DNA of 51,410 nt from an uncultured Helicobacter sp. (GCF_910577135.1 NZ_CAJTLL010000016.1:1-51410), one strand, 5' to 3'; positions 1 through 9,154 are shown, counted from the first letter of the stretch. The notes: a model not told the origin generated them from the sequence alone. A program made the numbers and translations.

Positions 1-474
1 CATATAATGCTCTTAAACCTCAATGGGAGGTAGTAGAGTTAGAATCTAATGTAAGTGTAGGGAATGCGATGGTGAAAACATTGGGTATAGGGAATGTTAA
101 ATTTGCGACATCTGCCGCTTTGGCAGATATTTTACTAAGCTCTGGTGCATTCCAATACGTTAAAGATATATACTCTATTTTAGAATCTCTCCTAAAGCAA
201 GGAAATAGCACGGGGGGGGGGGATAAGATATATTCTTCTCACGCGCATTCCCCTTCAAAGTAAAACTCACACTTTCATAACACTTCAAAATGCTCTTAAT
301 CAATATTACTTGCCACTCTATATTTTTAATAGAGATGAGTTTATAGGATTCTTTACTTCACGTGGATATAGATTAGTAGATGAATGGAAAGATCCTTTTG
401 ATAGTTCTATGATTCCTTTTCATAGGGATATATCTGTATATCAATATAGTGGGTTGTGTTTTGAAAAGGATTAA
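1..474 (+). pseudogene. TIGR04325-family methyltransferase, 3' part, out of frame at a G11 tract
   Basis: The gene is open from the window edge. The frame using codons from base 3 encodes a segment with VVELES, then DILLSSGAFQYVKD. After the G tract a different frame carries RYILLTRIPL, TLQNALNQYYLP, SRGYRLVDEW and a YSGLCF end, with its stop at 472-474. This succession of motifs (loss of DxxLLSGxLQY, then a YIL-R-PL strand, then LVDEW, IPFH and YSG) is that of the TIGR04325 (LIC12133-type) putative methyltransferases of surface-glycan loci. The two halves are one protein only if one G is lost (G10) or two are gained (G13). As written, translation stops at 263. The N-terminal part lies outside the window. 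The family assignment comes from motif recognition, and the substrate is unknown. Confidence 0.78.
212..222. repeat. G11 homopolymer, candidate phase-variation tract
   Basis: Eleven consecutive G residues lie inside the methyltransferase reading frame. The upstream coding frame is on bases divisible by 3, and the downstream homologous frame is shifted by one. Slippage to G10 or G13 would restore a full-length protein, so this is a typical contingency-locus tract in the OFF state. Confidence 0.85.
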
Positions 475-524
475 AGCATCACCCTATACACGGGCAATGA
501 TAATCCTTAAATTTCACGCTTATT

Positions 525-3500
525 TTATAATGCAAACGAGTCGCTAAATATCGATAACCTTAAAGCCGAAATTTTAAAACCCCTAAAACGTTCAAAAAAC
601 GTATAAAGCCGTGTAAAAATATGCGTATGATTCTCTTGCGTGTGGGGACTAAAATAATCTCTTGGGGGCAAAATCTCACTAAAAGATGTGCCATACTCAC
701 TCATAGAATCTAGCTCAAAAGCTTTTCTCACAAATGCTCTTGTCTCTGTGGGCTTTAGATTTTCCGCTGTGATAATCGCCTCTAGCTCCTCTTGTTTCTT
801 TTGTGCGATAAAGGCTTCTAATGCCTTATCCACATCACTTTGGGGTGAGAGCGAGGCAAGAAAGCTTAATATCAAATCTTTTTTATTTCTTAATTCTATG
901 CTCGAATCGATAGATTTTTCAATACTTAATGAAAATGCCCTATCAAGCCTATTATCCTTATGCGATATACGAATAAGCTCGATTATATATTCGAGATTTG
1001 CCTCTATTTGCTTGATCAGCTCTACTTCAAGCACACTCTCCCGCTCTTCAAGCTCCTTCTTGTAAGCTGTGTATATATCAATATAATGACTTTGATAATC
1101 CTGCCATTCCCTCTGTGTGAGAATCTCCTTGCCCATAAACTCATCAAAGCAAGATAAAATTTTTTTACTTTTTAAAATATGTGAAAAAAGCTCTATAAAA
1201 GCTTTTTGCTGTGTCTGTAAAGGCAACTTTTCCAAAATATGCTCTAATGCAAAATCTGCCCTCAAGCTCTCTACAAGCTCTGCATAACACTTATGATATG
1301 TGCCATTCTCATCATAGCCATAATAATATTCCTCAAAACTCCGCAAAAACACCATTTTTTGCGCATTTTCATCACCAAAAAGCATAAGGCTCTTATCTGT
1401 GGCTTCTTTAAGATCACGGAAACATACGATATTCCCAAATGTCTTTACTGCATTTAAGATTCTATTTGTCCTAGAATACGCCTGAAGCAGTCCGTGATAT
1501 TTAAGATTCTTATCCACCCAAAGCGTATTGAGCGTAGTCGCATCAAAGCCTGTCAAAAACATATTAACCACAATCACTAAGTCAATCTCCCGCTCTTTGA
1601 GCCTTTTGCTGATGTCTTTATAATAATTTGCAAACTTCTCCGCACTTGCATCAAAGCTTTGTTTAAACATTGCATTATAATCGCTTATGGCAGATTCTAA
1701 AAAATCCCTTTGACTCTTTTCAAGCCCTATTGTCTCATCGCTATTTTCTTCATCAATGCCCACCCCATCAATATCTGCCCGTGCCTCTTCATTTGCGGCA
1801 AAGCTATAAATAAGCCCGATTTTAAGCTGCTTATGCTTCTCTAAGCATTCATTTTGCCGCTTAAACTCTTTGTAATACGCAATCGCCGCTTCGATAGAAA
1901 ACGTCGCAAAAAGGCTGTTAAAGCCCTTCATTGACTTATCTTTGCTCGTATAGATTTTATCGCGCTTGGTTTGCACATCAAAATGCTCTAAAATATAAGA
2001 GACTATCTTTTGAATCCGTTCATTTGATAGCAGTAGCTCATCTTTATTGATTGCATATACCTTTTTATCCTCCATATCCTCTTTTTGCTTTATCGTAGAG
2101 ATGTATGCCACGCGGAAGGGCAGAACATTCTTATCCCTAATTGCGTGGATTATGCTATATGTATGGAGCTGCTCTCCAAAAACACTTTGTGTCGTCTCAA
2201 TCCCATTGGCATTTTGAGCAAAAATCGGCGTGCCTGTGAATCCAAAGAGATAATATTTTTTAAAATGCTTTTTAATAAGCCCGTGCATTTCCCCAAACTG
2301 ACTTCGATGGCATTCATCAAAGATAATCACTATATGCTTATCAAATACCGCGCTTTTATCATCTTTATGCTGCTGGACAAATCTTGCGAGTTTTTGAATA
2401 GTCGTTACGATGATTCTGCTCTCATCATTATGGAGTTTTTGAGAAAGCACTTTTGTATTTTTGGTAGAATCTACCGCGCCCTTTTGGAATCTATCATATT
2501 CTTTTATACTTTGATAGTCTAAGTCCTTTCTATCCACGACAAAAAGCACCTTATAAATCTCCTTAAAGCCACTTGCAAGTTGCGCGACCTTAAAGCTTGT
2601 AAGTGTCTTGCCACTCCCTGTGGTATGCCAGATATACCCTCCACTTTGTGCCCTGCACCCATAAAGCTTATGATGATAGCTCATAGCGATTTTTTGCAAG
2701 ATTTTCTCCGTAGCGGCGATTTGATAAGGTCGCAGGACAAGCAGCTTTCTATCCACATCAAACACGCAATACCGACAGAGAATACGCAAAAGTGTATGTT
2801 TAGCAAAAAAAATGTCTTTGCAAAATCGCATAAATCACTGATAGGATTATTTTTCAAATCCGCCCAAAATGATGTAAATTCAAAGCTATGACTGCTTTTT
2901 TGCACTTTTATATCATTTTTGTCTTTGAGATGAGATTCTCTTGTCGTATTGGCATAATACTTTGTGTAAGTGCCATTGCCGATAACAAAAATCTGCACAA
3001 ATTCAAATAACCCATTCCCTGCCATAACGCGAGATTTGATTAAACGCCTCTTTGATATGCACACCCCGCCGTTTTAGCTCGATATGCACCAAAGGCAGTC
3101 CATTGACAAGCACACTCACATCATAGCGATTTTACCTCCATCCCTCTACCGCGTATTGATTAATCACTTGCAGACGGTTATTATAAATATGATTTTTATC
3201 AAGCAGTTTGATATTAATCTCACACCCATCATCGCGTTTAAGCACTTGGATTTCTTGCTCTTGTATTAATGTCGTCTTTTCGATAATCCCATCACTCGCG
3301 CGGCATAGCACTTCTTTAAAAAACCTCTGCCATTCACTCGGGCTAAAAGTGATGTTATTAAGGGCTTCAAGCTGCTTTTTAAGATTCTCTATCAATGCCT
3401 CCTCACTCTTAATAGGCACATATTCATAGCCTTGCAATTCTAAGATGGCTATAAACTCCGCTTCTAAAGCCGCTTCGCTTTGATAGCCGCTATTTGTGTG

Positions 3501-3569
3501 CTTTGATGGTGTGTATTGCGCCACAAGTGTAGAGCGTTCATCTTGCATAATTCGCTCAAGTGATTGCAT
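525..3569 (-). pseudogene. hsdR: Type I restriction enzyme R subunit, disrupted
   Basis: The R subunit of a type I restriction system is a DNA translocase and endonuclease. Three pieces follow one another: an N-terminal region (ends LQVINQYAVEG), a middle part ([37 protein letters not shown]) and a C-terminal part with DVDRKLLVLRPYQIAATE, Walker A (WHTTGSGKT), the DECHRSQ box and helicase motif VI (LLQAYSRTNR). Restored length is about 1010 residues, the normal family size. Lesions: an in-frame TAA at 3132-3134 followed in the same frame by [20 protein letters not shown]; loss of about 17 nt near 3022 where RY should lead into QRDSFWAG; and an A8 run at 2805-2812 (T8 in the coding strand) that throws DFAKTFF out of frame with AKHTLLRIL. 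With three independent lesions the gene is almost certainly dead rather than phase-variable. Confidence 0.9.
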
Positions 3570-3590
3570 TTTTGCTCCTTTGGTTTGAAT

Positions 3591-3844
3591 ATGTCATCGC
3601 AAGGCTTTGCCGCATAGCTTATTGCGTCATTGCGAAGCAGAATCGCCGCGACAATCTAACTTTTTTTGTCATTGTGAGAAACTGCAAAAGCAGATTCGTG
3701 GCAACCTAGGCTTTTGCTGTCATTACGAAGCCCTTTAGGGCTGTGGCAATCCATTACATTGATTTTATAGATTGCTTCGGTCGTTACAGTCCCTCGCAAT
3801 GACAATTTTGTCCGTCATTGCGAGAGGCTTTAGCCTCGTGGCGT
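3591..3844. repeat. Cluster of GTCATTGCGAG palindromic repeats
   Basis: This gene-free stretch between hsdR and the toxin gene is built from at least five related units beginning GTCATTGCGA or a close variant (near 3591, 3626, 3668, 3718 and 3812). Several carry an inner stem and GTGGCAATC. A mirrored half, AGATTGCTTCG...CTCGCAATGAC, lies at about 3768-3803. Left and right ends are inverted copies, so each full unit can fold as a long hairpin. Similar units recur at 4567-4691, 5001-5044 and 5341-5426. No gene is seen in 3570-3951. Confidence 0.85.
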
Positions 3845-3951
3845 GCATTTGCACCAGCAAATTCACCCGCTACCCCCGCAAATCTCGATTCTAATACAAA
3901 CTAATTTTTCAAGCCTCCTTTAGAATCTTTTATTGTTTTTTAGCTAAAGCC

Positions 3952-4212
3952 TCATTTATACACATCGCCTCTGCTATCTGCATCATAAGCATAGATGAGT
4001 ATTTCTTCATCTCTTATCTCATAGAGGATTCTATATTTGCCAATCCTCAAGCGAAAGCAATTTGTCGTATGCTGCAGCTTTTTTATATCAAGGGTATTTG
4101 AGTATGGATTTTGCGCGATTTGCTCTAAGCAATCAATGATTTTAGGAGCTAAATCGCGATGCTTATGTAAAAATTTCTTTACAGCTCTACTATATTTTAT
4201 ATCAAAATTCAT
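3952..4212 (-). CDS. RelE-family toxin (type II toxin-antitoxin)
   Basis: An 86-residue protein of RelE/ParE type, probably a ribosome-dependent mRNA interferase. It has the usual order: an N-terminal helical hairpin (AVKKFLHKHRDL), the KKLQHTTNCFRLRIGKYRILYEI core strands, a late YAYDADSRGDVYK strand, and basic residues clustered in the core and at the C-terminus. Its ATG overlaps the antitoxin stop by four bases (ATGA), which indicates translational coupling in the usual antitoxin-first order. It looks intact although the hsd genes on both sides are broken. RelE versus YafQ subfamily cannot be settled by eye. Confidence 0.83.
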   Translation of the reverse strand: MNFDIKYSRAVKKFLHKHRDLAPKIIDCLEQIAQNPYSNTLDIKKLQHTTNCFRLRIGKYRILYEIRDEEILIYAYDADSRGDVYK

Positions 4213-4484
4213 AAGCCCAATTCCTTTTTTAGCTCCTCGTGGCTTATCGTTTCACCATTTTCTAGCTCTTTTAAAGCCTTTTTATAAGCTCTTTTGTTTG
4301 CTTCTGTTTCCATCGTGTCAGGGTCGATATTTGTGCTGATTTGAAAGGGTATCTCACCTGTTTTTAGCACCTTTGCGGCAAAGATTCTAAAAGCCGTGCC
4401 CAAATCAAGCCCCATATCTTTAAGCATTGTTTCCAAAAGCTCTTTATCGTTGCTATCCATTCTAAACTGCACTAATGAAGTCAT
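4209..4484 (-). CDS. DinJ/RelB-family antitoxin
   Basis: A 91-residue protein starting MTSLVQFRMDSNDKELLE, the ribbon-helix-helix DNA-binding pattern of RelB/DinJ antitoxins. GLDLGTAFRIFAAKVLKTG and IPFQIS are the family's second helix and its conserved IPF motif. The acidic C-terminal half (about 55-91) would wrap around the toxin. It is the first gene of the pair and overlaps the toxin by four bases. By family precedent it represses its own promoter in the 4485-4560 gap. That promoter is inferred, not identified. Confidence 0.85.
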   Translation of the reverse strand: MTSLVQFRMDSNDKELLETMLKDMGLDLGTAFRIFAAKVLKTGEIPFQISTNIDPDTMETEANKRAYKKALKELENGETISHEELKKELGL

Positions 4485-4566
4485 AATCTATCCTTTTGTA
4501 TGAATTTGTATGTGATTATAACATATTTGTTTGCTTTTGTAAGCTTTTCATTGTCATTTGCTCCTT

Positions 4567-4691
4567 GTCATTGCGAGAAAGTCCGCAGGGCCTTCGTGGC
4601 AATCTATTTCGTCATTACGGGCATAGCGAAGTAATCTATTATTCTTTTTATAGATTACTTCGTTGTGCTTCACACTGCCTCGCAATGACGG
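4567..4691. repeat. GTCATTGCGAG palindromic repeat, long unit
   Basis: The unit starts GTCATTGCGAGAAAGTCC, contains CGTGGCAATCTA and a second inner copy (GTCATTACGGGCATAGCGAAGTAATCTA), then the mirrored TAGATTACTTCG, and ends CTCGCAATGACGGC. The two ends pair. It lies between the antitoxin and the GIY-YIG gene and touches the 3' end of the latter. Confidence 0.8.
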
Positions 4692-4980
4692 CTACAATAA
4701 ACTTTCATATAAATCCTCCCATCGTGGATTGAAACTCTCTATCAAATCAAGCTTTTTCTGCCTGCTTCCAGCTTTGATTTGCTTTTCTCTTGCAATAGCG
4801 TCTTTTATATCATCATATATTTCATAATATCCCAATTTATCAACATTATATTTTGCACTAAAGCCCTTTGTGATTTTGTTTTTATGCTCATAAATTCTTT
4901 TAGGCAAATCACTTGTTACACCTGTATAAAGTGTGCCATTGGCTTTAGAAAAAAAGTATATACACATAGGCTTTTTTCAA
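4692..4980 (-). pseudogene. GIY-YIG nuclease-domain protein, frameshifted near its start
   Basis: A small GIY-YIG domain protein of the UPF0213/YhbQ type, about 95 residues when restored. The first strand VYIL is in one frame after a TTG start at 4980 preceded by AAAGGA. The rest (GTLYTGVTSDLPKRIYEHK, REKQIKAGSRQKKLDLIE, NPRWEDL) is in another. The break is an A7 run at 4949-4955: removing one base gives VYILFSKANGTLYTGV, the expected join. An internal ATG at 4967 could give a 91-residue form lacking the first strand, probably inactive. The gene follows a repeat copy and replaces the missing 3' part of hsdS. A single-base slip makes either phase variation or recent decay possible. Confidence 0.75.
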
Positions 4981-5000
4981 GGTTAGTCCTTTCTTTTGTT

Positions 5001-5044
5001 TATATATGGATTGCTTCGTCCTGTAGTCCTCGCAATGACGGCTA
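5001..5044. repeat. GTCATTGCGAG repeat copy joined to truncated hsdS
   Basis: Half-unit GGATTGCTTCGTCCTGTAGT...CTCGCAATGACGGC. On the minus strand it begins directly after the last HsdS-like codons and is read through in the hsdS frame as RHCEDYRTKQS. It marks the junction at which the rest of hsdS was lost. Confidence 0.75.
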
Positions 5045-5325
5045 CTTGCGACAAAACATACATCAGTAGCCCAAAATTCTTTTTCCTGCCAACACACAGA
5101 ACCAGCACTTCCAGCCCTTGCAATAGTAATGGCATTTTTAAAATTAAATTCGTGGTAATAGCCTGTGGGTTCTACACCTCCGCCATAAACAGGATATTTT
5201 TCATTATCTTTCATCATTGATTTTATAATTCTATCTCCTGCCCTTAAATGAGTTATCTCCCAAAGTGCCTTAAACTCCACGCCATTAGAGCAAAGCTCTT
5301 GTATAAGTTTCTCTATGCTATTCAT
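5045..5325 (-). pseudogene. hsdS: Type I restriction specificity subunit, N-terminal fragment
   Basis: HsdS carries two target-recognition domains separated by conserved helices and is normally about 400 residues. Only the first ~93 codons remain: MNSIEKLIQELCSNGVEFK, then WEITHL, YPVYGGGVEPTGYYHEFN, ITIARAGSAGSVCWQ and FWATDVCFV, the standard first half of a recognition domain. After FVAS the frame runs into a palindromic repeat and then into the GIY-YIG gene, stopping at 4945. No second recognition domain is found nearby. The fragment lies 108 bases downstream of hsdM, with another repeat copy between them. Confidence 0.85.
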
Positions 5326-5340
5326 TTGCCACTCCTTTTA

Positions 5341-5426
5341 TTTTATGTATGGATTGCTTCGTTGTGCTTCGCACTTCCTCGTAATGACTAAAGGCGTGGA
5401 TTACTTCACTGCGTTCGCAATGACAG
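5341..5426. repeat. GTCATTGCGAG palindromic repeat between hsdM and hsdS
   Basis: Two tandem right-half units, GGATTGCTTCGTTGTGCTTC...CTCGTAATGAC and GGATTACTTCACTGCG...TTCGCAATGACAGG, fill most of the hsdM-hsdS gap. Both resemble the right arms at 3768-3803 and 4640-4690. Confidence 0.75.
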
Positions 5427-5433
5427 GATGGGG

Positions 5434-6988
5434 TTAGCCCTCCAAATCTGCGACTATAGCATCAATCTGTGCTCTTAAAGCTGCTTGTCTTTCTACAATC
5501 TCCTTAATCTCAGCATTTAGCTCCTTAATATCCACCCTCTCGCGCGTATCCTTTGCCTCGATGTAGCTTGAAGGGCTTAGATTATAGTCATTAGTGGCTA
5601 TCTCCTCATAGCTTGCCACCTTACACACAAAAGGCACATCTGCCCTTTGCGTGTAAAATTTAAGGAGATTGTCTATATTTTGTGGGGAGAGCTTATTCTT
5701 ATTAGTCGCTTTTGCATATTCCTCGCTGCCATTGATGAAAAGCACGGAAGTATCAGGCTTATTTTTCTTTAGCACGATGATACAAGCAGAAATACTATTA
5801 CCAAAAAAGAGATTAGGCGGCAGGGTAATCACGCTATCGATGAAATTATTATCGATTAGATATTTGCGGATTTGCCGCTCTGCACCGCCGCGATAGCACA
5901 CACCTGGGAACATTACGATTGCCATAATGCCAGAGGGAGAGAGCCACGATAGCCCGTGAAGCAAAAACGCAAAGTCTGCCTTGCTACTTGGAGCAAGCAC
6001 TCCCGCCGGAGCAAATCGCTCATCATTTATAAGCAAAGGATTATCCTTACCCTCCCATTTGGTAGAAAATGGCGGATTTGACACAATCACATCAAAAGGC
6101 TCACTATCGCCGTGTTTAGGCTCTAAAAGCGTATCGCCCAAAGCGATATTAAAATTTGTAAAATTGATATTCATGCAAAATCATATTCATACGGCAGAGG
6201 TTGTAAGAAGTGGGGTTAATCTCCTGCCCGTAGAATCCCTTTAAGATTCTATCTTTGCCTATTCTCTCGCACTGCAGGACCAAAGAGCCACTGCCGCAAG
6301 TGATATCATAGACTTTATTTGCCTTTTTTCTCTCATAAAAGACCACTTGCGCCATAAAGTGCGAAACCTCTTGAGGTGTGAAATACTCGCCTCCGCTTTT
6401 TCCCGCTGCTGCCGCATACATACCGATTAAGTATTCATAGGCATCGCCAAAGGCATCAATGCTATTATGGCTAAAGCCTAGCTCTAGTGTAGCGATAACA
6501 CTCATCACTTTGTAAAGTTTGTCATTGCGCTTTTTGACACTCTCGCCAAGTATCGTATCATTAAGGCGCATATCATTAAATAGCCCTTTGAAGGCTATCT
6601 CGCTAGGAGTGCCAATAGCGGAGGCTTGAATAGAGGTAAAATGTCGCTTAAGGTGGTATTGAGATTATCTCTATACTCTTGTGAATCTTTTGCTTTATCT
6701 AAAACGCGTATGAAGCATTGGGAGGGGAGGATAAAAAAGCCCTTTTCTCTAACGAGGACTTCTTGTGCTACTTTAGCTTTTTCATCTTCTAGGGCTAAAT
6801 AGTTGAATACCCCTCCCCCTCCCCCCGCTACTTTGTTTTTCATTAATATGAGCGACAAAATTTTCTGATAAAAATCGATAGAATAAGAATCCTAAAACAT
6901 AGTTTTTAAAATCCCAGCCATCGACACTGCCGCGAAGCTCATCGGCGATTTTCCAAATAGTAGTGTGCAGTCTTTGCTTTTCGCTCAT
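5434..6988 (-). pseudogene. hsdM: Type I restriction modification (M) subunit with three frameshifts
   Basis: HsdM is the N6-adenine methyltransferase subunit, normally about 520 residues; the restored span fits. The pieces in order are: MSEKQRLHTTIWKIADELRG...FLFYRFLSENFVAHINEKQ; FNYLALEDEKAKVAQEV...LNTTLSDI; MRLNDTILGESVKKRN...GEYFTPQEVSHFMA with SAM motif DITCGSGSLVL; then the catalytic NPPF motif (VSNPPFSTKWEG) through to the C-terminus. Breaks: a G6-A-G5-A-G4 stretch (complement at 6810-6826); a run short by one base at 6638-6641 (expected join LSDIFTSIQASAIGTPSE); and an extra base at 6170-6171 (expected HDINFTNFNIALGD). Each break is a single-base or tract-length change, so decay is recent. 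Without active HsdM and HsdS no modification is expected. Confidence 0.9.
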
Positions 6989-7087
6989 TATAAGTCTCCA
7001 TTATTTATATATATTTAAGAGGAATATTTGAGAGTATAGAAAATGATAGCAAACTTAAACTTTGAATATTATGAATAATACAAATAA

Positions 7088-7113
7088 ATACCTTTGCACT
7101 TTGGCAAAGGTAT
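7088..7113 (-). terminator. Rho-independent terminator after actP
   Basis: A perfect 10-bp stem (ATACCTTTGC with GCAAAGGTAT) encloses a 6-base loop, starting five bases past the actP stop. On the minus strand it is followed by a T-rich stretch (TTATTTGTATT). It would end the prp-actP transcript. Confidence 0.75.
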
Positions 7114-7118
7114 AAGAA

Positions 7119-8768
7119 TCAATGTATATTGGCGCTATTTGCTCCTATGCCTGTTCTTGCCCTAAAATCAAAGGCGGCGAAATTTTCTTTATCAATACTA
7201 GCTCTTTTACTTTTATCTATGATGGAGAAAAACCACAGCAAGAAAAAGGTAAGAGGTATAGAAAAAATAGCCGGATGATCATAAGGAAAAATCGCACTCT
7301 CAAAGCCAAAGGTCTTTACCCACATACTAGGAGAAAACATCACAAAACTAACCACAGCTAAAAGCCCTAGTAAGCCTCCTAAGAAAACGCCCCTTGTAGT
7401 CAAACCCCGCCAATACAAGCACAGCAAGATGATAGGGAAATTCACACTCCCTGCTATGCCAAAGATAAGCCCCACCATAAAGGCTACATTTTGATTTTCA
7501 AAAACAAAGCCTAGAATAATGGATAAAATCCCTAAAACTATAGTGGCGATTTTTGAGATTCTCAAAGCGCTTTTAGAATCTGCCTTGCCTTGCTTTATGG
7601 CGTGATTGTATAAATCGTGAGCTATGGCTCCAGCTCCGCTTATGCAAAGCCCAGAGACAACAGCCAAAATAGTCGCAAAAGCCACAGCAGAGATAAAGCC
7701 CAAAAGCACATTACCGCCTAAAATCTCAGCCAAGATAATCACCACCATATTACTCGCTCCGCTAAAATTCCCACTCGCATCAATGTATCTTGCATCAGCT
7801 AAAACAAAGGCTATCGCTCCAAAACCCAAAACAAACATCAAAATGAAAAAATACGCGATAAAGCAAGTTGCCCAAAAAGCGGATTTTCTAGCCTCACTCG
7901 CATCCTTAACCGTGAAAAAACGCATTAAAATATGAGGCAAACCGGCTGTGCCAAAGGTAACTGCAAGTCCTAAAGAAAAGGTAGCAATAGGATCTTTAAA
8001 GAAAGTCCCGGCTTTCATTATGGCTTCGCCTTTGGGGTGATTGTTAATTGCCATATCAAAATAATATTTCAAGTCAAAATTTGAGAGATAGAGTATGACT
8101 AAAGCCATAAAGCTAGTACCTCCAAGTAAGAGCGAGGCTTTGATGATTTGCACCCAAGTTGTTGCGTGCATCCCTCCAAAGATCACATAAGCCATCATCA
8201 AAAGCCCCACTAAAACCACAGCTAAAGCATAAGGAAGCCCAAAAAGCGTTTGTATGAGCTGCCCTGCACCTACCATTTGAGCCACAAGATATAAAATCAC
8301 TATGCAAAGTGTGCTTAAAGCAGCAACTATACGTATAGGCTTTTCCTCAAGTCTTAGAGCTATAACATCAGTGAAGGTGAATTTGCCTAGATTTCTAAGC
8401 CTTTCAGCAATTAAAAATAAAATCACAGGCCAAGCAATAGTCCAGCCCACAGGATAAATCAAAGCATCAAAGCCATAAGAAAAAATAAGAGCAGAAAGCC
8501 CTAGAAAAGCTGCTGCACTCATATAATCTCCACTTATAGCAAGTCCATTTTGAAAGCCAGAAATTCCTCCACCTGCAGTGAAAAAGCTCTCAGCACTTTG
8601 GGTTTTTTTAGAACAATAATAAGTAATGACTAAGGTAGCCCCGACAAAAAGGGCAAACATCGCCACAGCGGTGAGATTGAGATCGTTTTTAACAACCTCT
8701 GCCTCGCTATCAAAAGCAGCACCCAAAGCCAAACTCAAACAGGCGCTTAAAATCAACAATGCTTTCAT
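7119..8768 (-). CDS. actP: Cation/acetate symporter ActP
   Basis: A 549-residue sodium:solute symporter of the inner membrane that takes up acetate and other short-chain carboxylates such as propionate. A signal-like N-terminus (MKALLILSACLSLALG) is followed by about 13 membrane helices. ESFFTAGGGISGFQNGLAISGDYMSAAAFLG is typical of the ActP branch of the SSS family (about residues 61-91), as is the internal VAQMVGAGQLIQTLFG. The gene follows a DUF485 protein, the usual yjcH-actP pair, with a 10-base gap. It is the last gene behind prpD and ends at a hairpin terminator, so in this context propionate uptake is a reasonable inferred role. Its base composition looks more AT-rich than the prp genes before it. 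Confidence 0.88.
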   Translation of the reverse strand: MKALLILSACLSLALGAAFDSEAEVVKNDLNLTAVAMFALFVGATLVITYYCSKKTQSAESFFTAGGGISGFQNGLAISGDYMSAAAFLGLSALIFSYGFDALIYPVGWTIAWPVILFLIAERLRNLGKFTFTDVIALRLEEKPIRIVAALSTLCIVILYLVAQMVGAGQLIQTLFGLPYALAVVLVGLLMMAYVIFGGMHATTWVQIIKASLLLGGTSFMALVILYLSNFDLKYYFDMAINNHPKGEAIMKAGTFFKDPIATFSLGLAVTFGTAGLPHILMRFFTVKDASEARKSAFWATCFIAYFFILMFVLGFGAIAFVLADARYIDASGNFSGASNMVVIILAEILGGNVLLGFISAVAFATILAVVSGLCISGAGAIAHDLYNHAIKQGKADSKSALRISKIATIVLGILSIILGFVFENQNVAFMVGLIFGIAGSVNFPIILLCLYWRGLTTRGVFLGGLLGLLAVVSFVMFSPSMWVKTFGFESAIFPYDHPAIFSIPLTFFLLWFFSIIDKSKRASIDKENFAAFDFRARTGIGANSANIH

Positions 8769-8778
8769 TTTAACCTCC

Positions 8779-9123
8779 TTAAATAATGAGCTTTGCTTCT
8801 TTCATCTTTGCTAATAATTCCTCTTGTCTTTTGTCTAAAAAATTATTCGCAATAAAGCTATACACATAAGTGCCAAGCACACCAAGCAAAATAGCACAAA
8901 TGCCAAAAACTATACCCAGGGTGATGGCGCTTTCTCCTATACTAATACCGAGAAAATCAGGAAAAAATCCCACCAAAGCCAAAAAGCTAAAATAAGCCCC
9001 AAGTATGATAAAGCTCAAAAACAAAGCAAAGTTGAGCTTAAAACGCATAAAATTTTCATATTCCTCAAAAAGCTTTTTTTGCTCTAAGTTTTGAGGCTCA
9101 CAATAGGCTTTCTCACAAGTCAT
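8779..9123 (-). CDS. yjcH: DUF485 membrane protein (YjcH-like)
   Basis: A 114-residue protein of the DUF485 family, which nearly always accompanies ActP. Two membrane helices are visible (about 31-55 LNFALFLSFIILGAYFSFLAL and 65-92 AITLGIVFGICAILLGVLGTY), with a charged cytoplasmic tail ending in lysines (LAKMKEAK). The short N-terminal FEEYENFMRFK segment is typical. Its exact function is not established; association with acetate transport is from genome context. It sits 31 bases after prpD and 10 bases before actP. Confidence 0.8.
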   Translation of the reverse strand: MTCEKAYCEPQNLEQKKLFEEYENFMRFKLNFALFLSFIILGAYFSFLALVGFFPDFLGISIGESAITLGIVFGICAILLGVLGTYVYSFIANNFLDKRQEELLAKMKEAKLII

Positions 9124-9154
9124 TTTTTTCTCCTTAAATGTGTTGTTGAAATTC

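Noticed and set aside
2085..2522. 145-codon plus-strand open frame
   Set aside because: Lies opposite the helicase motifs of hsdR and has no recognisable domain.
3591..5426. CRISPR array
   Set aside because: Repeat units are palindromic, variable in length and irregularly spaced, with no uniform spacers and no cas genes.
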